Positions 50,901 through 59,600 of a DNA stretch of 64,000 bases are shown piece after piece. The DNA comes from Parelaphostrongylus tenuis (taxonomy: Eukaryota; Nematoda; Chromadorea; Rhabditida; Metastrongylidae), in the NCBI GenBank assembly GCA_019055375.1, contig JAHQIW010006059.1, positions 1-64,000 on the forward strand. Reading direction: 5' to 3'. The stretch's first letter is position 1; the number at the start of each line of letters is the position of its first letter. Position numbers and translations under genes: made by a program. Under the pieces are notes generated by a model. It searched no databases. It was given only the letters and a program-made list of their open reading frames with translations, and was not told the DNA's origin.

Positions 50901-53900
50901 TTCTCATGCTCTATCCGTCTATACATTCACCTGTGTGATTTTAGAGTACTTGTTGCTTGTCAATACTTCTGGGATTACGTTGAACATTTTCGGAATAGTC
51001 AAAGTAAGTACTGATTTTATGATAAACAATTTAGCGTTAGTTAAGTTTGGATATCTGTTATGAAGACACAGCTATTCAAAGGATTAATTATGATAGCCAT
51101 CACCTGTATCACCTGTCGTCCCGTTGATCGTCGAGTGACTCGAGCGGGTACCAGCAACTCTTCCACTTTTCTCTATCGCGTGCAAGAGTAGCCCAGTCGC
51201 TCCACCTCGCTCTACGGATTCGCTGAGCATCATATCTTTCTTCTATAGCTTTCGTGAAGAAGTCGGGCCATCGGGTCGGTCTTCATATAGAGCGTTTGAT
51301 GTCCCGAGGAATCCAGTCGGTAACGGGTCTCGCCCATCGGTTGTCGTTGAAGTGCATCACGTGTCCGGCTCACCTTATTTTCGATATCCTGGCGTGTAAA
51401 ACGGCGTCTCTGATTTTCGATCGTTGATGTAGGTCGGAACTTCGGATCCTTTCCCTCATTTGCGAGATACGAGATACTCCTAGCATCGACCTTTCGACTG
51501 CGCGTTCGATAACGCCAAGTGATCTTTCATCCTGCTTACGTAGCGACCACTTTTCCGCTGCATACGTTAGGGCAGGGATAATTGTCGAGTCGAAAAGGTG
51601 GGCACAAAGTCGGATGTTCTTTGTCCTCTTCACTACATCTTCGATGCACTCAAACGTTCCTCAAGCCGCTCGTTTCCTCCTGCTCAACTCTGGAGCTAGG
51701 TAGTTCACCATGTTGATTTCACGACCTCGACATACGTAAGTGGAGCATTCGGACATTTTCGTTCCGTTGAGCGTGAATGGGGCATTCAAAACCCATCCGT
51801 TCCTCATGAGCATCGTTTTCGTTAGATTTAGTTCAAGACCAATCTTTCCGCAGGAGCTATCGAAATCGGTCAACATTCGTTCCGCTTGGCTGATGTTTGG
51901 TGTTATGAGAACGATATCGTCAGCAAGGCGAAAGATGGTTTAACTGTCGACCGTCAATTTTCACTCCCATATCGTCCCATTCTGAAGTTCGCATGACGTT
52001 TTGTAGGGTGGCAGTGAATGGTTTTGGCAAAATCGTATCGCCTTGTCGAACCCTTCTTCTTACTTAATGGTGATATTGTTGTACTGAGATATTTTAGTCG
52101 TGAAATCTTTATAAAGCTCACGAAGGATCATTATGTGCCGATTAGGGACGCCTTGGTTATCCAGAGCCTCTATAACCGCTTCTGTTTCCACTGAATCAAA
52201 GCCTTTCTTAAGATCGATGAAAGTGAGACAGAGTGGTTGCTTGTACTCTCGTAAAACTTCAGTGAGCCTTGTAATGTGTGGATGTGGTCTATGGTACTAA
52301 ATCCTTTTCGGAACCCTGCTTGTTCGCATAGCTGTCCTTCGTCCAGTGTTCTGTCAATCCTGTTTGGATGACTCGAGTAAAGAGTTTATAGACAACGGAC
52401 AGCAAGCAGATTGGGCGATAACTGCCTATGTTGTGAAGGTCTCCCTTTTGAACAACAATGCGGTCTTGCTGGTTTTCTATTGAGTAGGGGCCTTGCATTC
52501 TGACAGGTAGCGAGTGAAAAGCCGAGCCAGGGTGTTGATGAAACTGGCGGCAGGTTCTTCAGGTGTTCTGGTCTAATCCTGTCTGGACCGGGTGTTGTTC
52601 TGTTATTCATCGACGATATAACATGCCGGATTTCCGAAAGGAGGACCGGTGCAAAGACATATTCATCCGCTTTCAATTTATATGACGGCATGAGGACATG
52701 GCTAGCGAAGAGATACGAGTAGTATCGGTCGGTGATTTTCTCCATAGCCCTTCTCGAAGCTGTAAGTGTCCCGCCCGTCACGGTATCGGAGTGCACTCGT
52801 CATGTTCTTTTAGCTGGCGAAGCCTCGCTGGGCTTTGCGAATGCTCTTCCCAGCTTCTGCAGCTTCTGCCATAACCGCTGCTCTTCTCTCTTTGAGGTCT
52901 TCTTTTATCGCTTCTCTGCAGCGTTTCGCAAGTTCGGACGTAAGGTTTCGCTTGCCTGTAGCTCGTTCGATCCCACGTTGACGTATCAGCTTGAGTGTGT
53001 GCGGAGGCAAGCGTCTCTTCGTGACCTTAGGACTTTCGGCTTTCATGGCACTAACGTAAAGATATTCAACGAGCAGATCGTATTCTTCATCGATGTTGTC
53101 GACAACGGTATCTACCCAAGAGCCTACCAATGATTTGAATACATCCCAGTTTATGGTAGTTCTGGAACTTCGTTGTTTGAATTAAGCGGCTTTCTCTCCT
53201 CTCCGCGAAAAATCGAAATGTTGCGCGAAGGAGGCAATGGTCTGATCCCGTGTAGAACTTAGGAACAACAGCGACATCGGTCAGGCAAAACTTTCGATCT
53301 GCTAAGATGTAGTCTATTTCGTTATGGTACTCTCCATTGGGAGATTCCCACGTCCATCGCTGAGAGTGAGGCTTTTGGAATTGTGAGTTACCATGGATGG
53401 TTTGAGTCGTCATGATAAACTCAGATAGCCTCTCACCCTGTTCATTCCATTCTAGTCCGTGGGTCCCTATGTGACGTGCCCCGGGAGTTCTTCAGGACCA
53501 TTTTCGCGTCAAAATCTCCGACAATGACTTTGAAGAATGTATGGTCTTCTCTGAAGAATTTTTCGAGGTCCATGTAGAACGCTTCGACTTCGTCTTCGTC
53601 ACAGTTTGATGTTGGTGCGTAAGCAACGAAGATGGTCAAAGTCGGCATAGAACCACATGAATTCAACCTTAATCGCCCAATACGAGTTGTTAGTTGTTCA
53701 AATGAATCGATGTTCACGGTCAAATTCGATTTGACGAGGACGCCAACGCAACCGACACCTCTGCTATCGCATATTCCAAAGAACAGTTCTTCTTCGGTGT
53801 CACAAACAATGTGAAAAGAATGGCGCCTTCTCGTCCCAGCCAGGCCAATGACGTTGTACCTCTTCCTTTTTGCTTGAATCAATAGATCCTCTACAGCAGA

Positions 53901-55364
53901 TTCGTGAGCAAGGGTTCTTGCTTTGTAGGTACAGATCGTCATTTTAGTCCGTTTCGATCTTGGCAGCCTAATTTGGCCCTGAGATTTTAGCAGCCTCTCC
54001 GTACTCGTCCTACCTGGCGCTGCCGTACCAGGGGTTCTTTCGGGGTCAGGGGATTGAGGCCCATATTTGTTGCTGTTTTTGGCATTTCGATACCCAACGT
54101 ATAGCTTGCCAGACTCTAAACGTGGGGGCTGGGTACTCACGAGTAGCTTGCCAATCTCTCTCGGAGGAGCGGGTGGAGCTTATTTGTTGGAAGCGACTCC
54201 TAACCGCCTCCCCTGTACTTCCCAGCCGCTTGATTGCAGGCTTTTGGCCGACTTGACTCGTTGAAATAGAGTTTTTGTCAAGTCGGCGCTGCAGAAGCAA
54301 GGAGCTCGCGTCTGAATCCACCTGCGTCTCTGGGAAGCACACGGTCGCTTTTGATTTGCGTTTATTCCCCTATCCAACACCTGGAGACGCGCCACGTGCC
54401 CTCGCGACTAACCGGGCGGATTCCTCAAAGAGAGGGGTCTGTGGATGATAGCCATAAGGATAAAGGATAAAGCTCTCGGCGTTGATCAATCCCTGAGGGA
54501 TGCGCCATGCATTCGACTTCAATTTTTAACTTCGTTTGAGGTGATTGAATGCATATCTGGCCTTGACAATGACTCGCGGTGGCCTCCCGCTGAACCGAGT
54601 CAGTGCTGCTTTTCCTCCCAGACAAGTCTGAGACCTGTCTGGTACCAATTTACCGACCCCGGAGGGATGAATGGCTTGGTGAGCCATGAGCGCGAGATCG
54701 AACCACTGACTTCGTATGTGACGCAGGGCACCTCTAACCACTGCGCCACATGCGCTCTAAAAAACCAGGGTCGCCCGCCCCGCCGGCGAGCCATGATAGC
54801 CATATAGCTTATAAATTACAAAGAACACTTGATTTAACTTCAAAAAAGAATGTTTCAAGCCTAAACGAGGTTGGTACGCCAGGGCCATACAACGGTGTTT
54901 CGGAGGTTTCGGCCTCTTCGTCAGAGACCCCTGCCGAGGAGGCCAAACCTCCGAAACACCGGTGTATGGCCCTGGCGTACCAACCTCGTTTAGGCTTAAA
55001 AAATTCTTTTTTGAAGTTACTTTGAATGTTTATCACGAGGTTTCAAAAACAGTCGATCATATGAACAATTGGTTTTCTGAGCATTGACGAAATGATTAAA
55101 TCATGTTCAGGAGGTAGCCACACTCCTACTGGCTCATATACTCAATAATGACCGGCTTTCATGGATAAATCTCAGCGGTTTGGTACTTTGCCTACTAGGA
55201 ATGGCACTCCATGGAATGACGCGGAAGCGACAACGGTAATGAGTTAGATCATCCTTTGGAACATTGTGGTAACCACTCTAACTCACCCTCTTGCTTCTAG
55301 GTCACGTCCTGGAAGTCCACAAGATGATCGCAAATTACTTTTGGTTGAGGATATTACAACATAG
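44271..55364 (+). CDS. SLC35C2: SLC35C2-like sugar transporter, nine exons
   Basis: Exons 44271-44396, 45011-45141, 46300-46449, 46780-46911, 48278-48402, 50747-50860, 50945-51003, 55111-55235, 55301-55364. All introns are GT-AG, phases agree at every junction, and the 1,026 nt give 341 residues plus TAG, close to the human protein's length of about 365. The product is a multi-pass membrane protein of the triose-phosphate/nucleotide-sugar transporter (DMT) superfamily; SLC35C2 acts in the Golgi/ER-Golgi compartment and is linked to Notch fucosylation. Recognisable parts: first membrane helix [17 protein letters not shown] (about residues 19-35); [21 protein letters not shown] (100-120, split [21 protein letters not shown]), the most conserved block; [13 protein letters not shown] across junction 4/5; [35 protein letters not shown] across junction 7/8. 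If the last splice is not used the frame stops at 55,237, removing 21 residues. Introns are swollen by repeats, including an antisense RTE in intron 7. The 3' end converges with the PIKfyve-like gene. Exact substrate is not readable from sequence. Confidence 0.93.
44408..44874. repeat. Family-2 foldback with tRNA-like arms, in intron 1 of the transporter
   Basis: Best-preserved member. Arms about 44,408-44,620 and 44,662-44,874; the right arm contains GTGTAGTGGTAGCGCGCG and TGGTTCAACTCCCGC (A- and B-box-like), the left arm its complement (GGTGAACCCGCG; CTACCACTACACC). The inner GAGCGATATTGCTTACCC pairs with GGGTAAGCAATATCGCTC. It begins about 11 bases after the exon 1 donor and fills most of the 614-bp intron. 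RNA from either strand would fold into a long hairpin. Confidence 0.8.
44963..44992. repeat. (TA)n microsatellite
   Basis: About 30 bp of TATATA in intron 1 of the transporter gene, between the foldback and the exon 2 acceptor. Confidence 0.9.
45142..46299 (+). repeat. Intron 2 of the transporter with SINE fragments
   Basis: 45,530-45,810: family-1 SINE, strongly diverged (GGTGCTGTGACAAGTGCTCTGCG head, ATCAGTTGATGGCTCG B-box region, TAGACTTGTGTGGGAGG middle). 45,880-45,975: family-2 head, complement orientation. 46,020-46,095: family-3 head with GTCGGTAGTGCAGTTGATAG and TGGTTCGATTTC. None has the pairing expected of a working tRNA. Confidence 0.6.
46450..46779 (+). repeat. Intron 3 of the transporter with R1 fragment
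   Basis: 46,525-46,640 is a shortened copy of dispersed repeat R1 (CCCAGTACTTTTCGCATTG, GTAGAATACCTGGTCG). The rest is unremarkable intron. Confidence 0.5.
46912..48277 (+). repeat. Intron 4 of the transporter with a second SINE type
   Basis: 47,483-47,720 carries a sequence (TGGTTTACTGCCTCATCGTGGC, split GGTTTACTGCC/TCATCGTGGC; GGAGGTTCAACTCCCCAGC; AGGTGGTTTATCTCCCTC) that recurs inverted at 60,565-60,960. The GGTTCAACTCCC word is B-box-like, so it may be another tRNA-derived family. 47,860-47,945 is a family-2 head (complement). The remainder is spacer, with a possible R4 piece at 47,960-48,110. Confidence 0.5.
48403..50746 (+). repeat. Intron 5 of the transporter: foldback fragment, two SINE heads, R4 copy 3
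   Basis: 48,420-48,600 resembles one arm of the foldback at 26,064-26,692 (AAGACCACACTCAAAT, GCGATCTTGCAGCCTC). 49,715-49,800 and 49,925-50,130 are family-1 SINE copies (ACAGTGGTTAGAGGAC with GGTTCGATCTCG; GTGCAGTGGTTAGAGGTGCC). 50,190-50,560 is repeat R4 copy 3. 48,600-49,700 holds no recognised feature. Confidence 0.6.
51090..51100. repeat. Target-site duplication of RTE copy 3
   Basis: ATGATAGCCAT, exact match to 54,445-54,455 and again to 54,793-54,803, the last being on the far side of the adjoining SINE. Confidence 0.85.
51101..54444 (-). mobile_element. RTE retrotransposon, copy 3 (near full length, frame-shifted), in transporter intron 7
   Basis: 3,344 bp in antisense orientation to the host gene. 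Colinear with copy 1: the 5' end near 54,444; endonuclease frame 54,140-53,442 ([18 protein letters not shown] with the catalytic Glu changed to Gly, GDFDAK with the motif changed); further pieces at 53,413-53,087, 53,130-52,810, 52,796-52,386, 51,876-51,661 and 51,633-51,370; 3' tail complement ATCACCTGTATCACCTG. Several frameshifts and stops plus altered catalytic residues make it inactive. At the position of the copy 1 extra T this copy has no T, which identifies the copy 1 change as an insertion. Confidence 0.9.
54445..54803 (-). mobile_element. tRNA-derived SINE, family 1, best-preserved copy, with target-site duplications
   Basis: Minus strand. Head GAGCGCATGTGGCGCAGTGG (A-box) then GGTTAGAGGTGCCC; B-box GTGGTTCGATCTCGCGC; middle CCAGACAGGTCTCAGAC; tail CTTTATCCTTTATCCTT. 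Flanked by ATGATAGCCAT at 54,445-54,455 and 54,793-54,803. The left of these also borders RTE copy 3, so SINE and RTE sit in tandem at one target sequence. A 35-bp GC-rich stretch precedes the head (about 54,757-54,792). Confidence 0.85.
54845..55015. repeat. Near-perfect inverted repeat
   Basis: Arms 54,848-54,925 and about 54,938-55,014 are complementary over about 75 bp (AACGAGGTTGGTACGCCAGG with its complement; GGTGTTTCGGAGG with CCTCCGAAACACC). Same family as the direct copies at 30,600-31,010. In intron 7, about 95 bp before the exon 8 acceptor. Confidence 0.85.
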
Positions 55365-56552
55365 GTTCCGTCAATACACTTCTTTACCTAAACTACTCCA
55401 ATACTGGAGACATATTTATGTCTTCACTGATGATGGGTCGTGACTGGTTGTGGTAGAAATACATTATCTTCTTCTTTTCATGGGAATATTGTCTCCACCA
55501 CACTTGACACTAACGGGTACGCCCCCTTTCTTGTGCAGTTTCTCGTAATTTTTGTAAGCAAGTCCTCTTTGTGATTATGGAATCGATGCTTTCGATGGTT
55601 CAAGAATGTGATAACTCAATGAAATACACCGGGAATGTTAGCCATACATGGCAACAAGTTTCTCGTCTGTTATCGTTCTCTTTAATTAGAGTACATATGT
55701 CAAACGTTGTCAGTTTTCAAAGAAATTACTTGGGTATCAAAAAAGACTTAATTTTATCAGTTCTGACTCGAAATAGAATGAATTTATTCACATCTGTATC
55801 ACATTTTCTGCATGAATATGACAATATTTGCTTTGATCATTACTTTACCTAAGCACTTTACCATTCTGCTTCTACTCCAAGTGATATTAAGGCATAAAAA
55901 AAGCTATCGGGTTACAATTTTACAATCAATTTAACCCTTTCGAGACGGTGTACATCTTTCTTGAGTGGGCAGACAGCTCGTTTCGGCGAACGGTGCGAAT
56001 ACCTATGTGTACGGACGCCCTATTTGAGCGACCCTTTCGCCAGAAACAATTTTCTCAGTGAATTTTTCGTTGTAATTCGATAGCTTGTAGAACATAGATT
56101 TTCCATTGTAGCTGATCTATTGAAAAGCTATCTCAGTGCGCTATACTAGCCCAAGTAATTCTACGAAAAAAAGTATTGGTTTTGAAAAGAGTATGCGGCC
56201 TAGAGAGTGTAGCTAGTGAAGAGCAGCGAAGATAGCTCTGCTTTGACGGCCGACCTGGCATCCTACGCAGAATTTGGCTTATTTTTTTTAGCAAACAATT
56301 TATTGGTCTGGCTTTTGAACAGTACTGCTACTTCTGGGTAATGTAAAGAATGAGAGTAAATCAAAACGAGAAGATGAACATCGCGATTTTGCTTGTCGAG
56401 AATAAACAAGCGACCCAATTGCGCACCTCAGTAACCCTCTAAGGTCACGTCGTCCGAGCAGTACACTCAAGAGAGAATGACCTTCGTCCCGACTGAGTTA
56501 ATTTGAAATATAAGAGGTGATTTGCGCTACCACTAAGTATATTAGCATTCAC
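55365..56552. other. Convergent intergenic region
   Basis: Between the stop of the transporter (55,364) and the 3' UTR of the PIKfyve-like gene. No exact AATAAA was noticed near either stop codon. One plus frame (55,571-55,852, 93 codons) has no recognisable motif and is likely chance. A GC-richer stretch at 55,935-56,075 was not identified. Confidence 0.4.
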
Positions 56553-56600
56553 TTAATCGTGACAGGATTGTTGTTGAAAAAAAAACCCAGTCACGATTAA
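56553..56600 (-). terminator. Perfect hairpin with A/T-run loop in the 3' region of the PIKfyve-like gene
   Basis: TTAATCGTGAC at 56,553-56,563 pairs exactly with GTCACGATTAA at 56,590-56,600; the loop includes nine A (nine U on the minus-strand transcript). It begins 67 nt after the stop codon of the minus-strand gene. It could be a 3'-UTR structure or a tiny inverted repeat; eukaryotic genes do not use intrinsic terminators, so the type label only marks its position. Confidence 0.35.
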
Positions 56601-56666
56601 TCAACCCAGAAGTAAAGTGATATGGAAATTCTCTGATTTACAAACTACGAAATCTAGAGTATAAGG

Positions 56667-59600
56667 CTAATATGATACGGCGGATCCAAGGCCTGTCCAT
56701 TGATCTGGTATCACCGGGAAATACGTATCCATAGCATCGGAGAATCTGAAACAAGTGAGTGAGTCTGGATCCTAGTTCTCTCTCAAAGAAAGAGCAACGC
56801 GGTTACCGTGTGCAGTACATCTCTGGACTTAGAATTGTTGGGAGGTGGGCGCCAGGGATGGCAACAATTTTGACCCATGACTCCAGTTTCTGAACATAAT
56901 CACTGGTAAGAATTCGCTGGGAAATAAGCGGAAGTCGTGATAGTATACTTATAAAAGAATAAAGCTCTCGACGTTCACAATCCCCGGGGGATGTACCATG
57001 CACTCGACCTCATTAAGCATCATTTCACTTTCGATGGCCTAACGAGATATCAGACAGTGCAGCTGTCCTCCCAGACAGGTCTGCTGGTCTGCGAATACTT
57101 AACCAAAGTCGGAGAAACGGAACGCTTAGTCAGGCTTAAGCGCGAACCATCGACTAATCGAGCTTTGCTTTTGAGAGAGTACGGTAGATTAGCTTCTATT
57201 TCACCAACAAAAAAAATTGATAAACCGAGGGTGTCGCAGGGTACTTCTAACCACTGCGCTACACGAGCTCTAATATGTACACTGTATGCTAATAATGATT
57301 TGAAAAATTAGCTTCTGTCATAAACTAAATACCTTATCTAATGTGTACGTCCGCATGTAGTCAACAATACCCAGTATCAGCTCACCGTTGGTCTCGTCGA
57401 CTCCCACAAGCAATGAGTAGTCCATGATATGCTGAAATTGAACGACTAGGCTACATACGATAGGCTGATATCCACAGTTACGAACATACCTGCGAACTAA
57501 GGAAATGGCTATCATTACTAATTGCCTGGTTGAGAGCCGCTTTAGCATGAGGGTAGATGTAAAGTTGCTTGTTCCAAAGATCTTTCATTAGATTCTCGTC
57601 GAGCAGTACTAGGTCTGATGTGCTTTTTCCTGTTGTTGCCATGCTACAAAATGATCTCATTCCGGCCGATAGCCACGCATACTATGATAATGAAATGATT
57701 TTCACATCCATCGTGATGCCTATTCCTAAGATGATGGGATGGGACAGAAGCGCATAGGCTGTGTATTTCAACCCTTCGCGGACCGCTGCTGACAGCAGGC
57801 GGCATCGCGCTAGCCGCCCACGCGGTACTCATAGGCGGGCAGCATCTTCAGATCCATCACGCCGTAGATGCTGCCCGCTTTCTTATTGCCACGAGGGTTC
57901 TAGCCTTATCTTCTCAACCCTTCCTTCATGGTATGATGTTCATAGGTGGTGAGGTATCGATAGAATGGTAGGAGCTAAAACCAAAGCTCACTGAGTCAAA
58001 CCTTCGGGCAAGGAAAGAGTGATAGTAAACGCGTGTCGGCATATCCGCCTCGTTAGATATGGAGTGGAATGAACTCGCGCCGAGGTTAATTTGTTAAAAA
58101 GAGCCTAGATTACTCATTACTGATATTTCTTGAAAATCAAGGTCTATTCTGGTCGATATGTTGACTCAAATAGAAAAGGTGTCGAACCGATTCCTGAGCG
58201 AACCCTTCAGGTCCCATACTTGGTTAACATTACATTTGTAGAACAAATGCTCCATGACCAAGATGTCCGCTTTCATCTGTGCTGTCTTGCTTTTGTAGCC
58301 CACACGAAATACACCGTATACCTGAGAAATATTCCGTCCAAGATCCATTTTACAACGAATGGATAGCATTCAAAAACACATACCTTACATAGAGATGTCA
58401 ATTTGTTCTCAGCAACTGCTGTCTTTATGTATTCGAAATAGTGAGGCGCAAACTGAACGAACGATTGTATTTCAAAGCGTGACATTTGCTTGACGACAAA
58501 GCGTTCATCTTGAGTTTTGTAGAAAAATGATCCAGATTTTCCTCCCTGAAAAACACAGCAAATAGTACATATTCAGGGACATAATTTGCTGTTTACTAAG
58601 GAATCAAATATATTGAGGGAGCATCTGACGCAGTGGTTAGAGGGGCCATGCGACACACGTTGTTGATGGTTCAATTCCGCGCTCAAGGCCTATCAAGCCT
58701 TCATACCCCGGGCGTAAACGAATCACAACCAGACTTGTCAGGAGGATGGCAGCACCGACTTGTTAGAGCAGTGGACTACCGCGCGTCATTCTAATGCTTG
58801 GATATGCATTCAGTCACCTCAAACGATACTTGATAGACTAGAATATAGGCGCGTTTTTAAGGATTGTTCAACGTCGAGAGTTTCATTCTCATCCTCAAAG
58901 AAGTATTCATATCTCTAGCCCTACCTGCGGTGTCCAAAATGTACTTTGAGACAGAGACCGTGTAAATGCTTCTTCGCCCTCAGTAAACAATAGTTTGCGT
59001 AAAAGACGAAATTTTTCTGCGTAATAGACCTGAATTATGTATTAAAGTAAATGAAAATAAGATAAATGGAGTAAATATACCTGACAAGAGCATTTGAAGA
59101 AAGACAAAGAAATGACATACGTTAACACTTCACCTTAACATAGTAAGAAGCCTGGTTGTCGTGGAATTCGATCTCATGGTGTTCAGAGCCGGAGGTTCCT
59201 CATCTAACACAACATTGGTTGCATTAGGGTTAAGTGAAGTTTGATCTTCCCCTACACAATCTTCTTCTTTTTGTTGATTCTTCTGAAGTTCATGGTTTTG
59301 CGTAAACAAAAGAAAAAACAAGCGTACAAACTACCGCTGACCTCGTAATTGACTGTAGATAAGGCATACGCTATGATACTACCAATGTCTGGTCTATAGT
59401 TTCCTTTTGAGTCCTTGAAAAATATCTATTAGATCATTTGCAAACGTGATTCATTTGAAGGCGTTAGAATGACAACTACAACCACTTCTGAAACGGCTTG
59501 AATGAAACATACCATGATATCCCTGACGACGACAGCGACCCGAGGCTGAAGTTCTAGGCCAAGATGTAGGTAGGGTGGAAATGGATCATCTATTTTCTCC

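Noticed and set aside
54696..54760. Possible tRNA genes at SINE heads (also 26,985; 32,425; 44,770; 46,020; 58,618)
   Set aside because: A- and B-box words are present, but acceptor stems do not pair and each head continues into SINE body and tail or foldback arms.
55571..55852. 93-codon plus frame between the two convergent genes
   Set aside because: No recognisable motif, no copies, AT-rich; likely chance.
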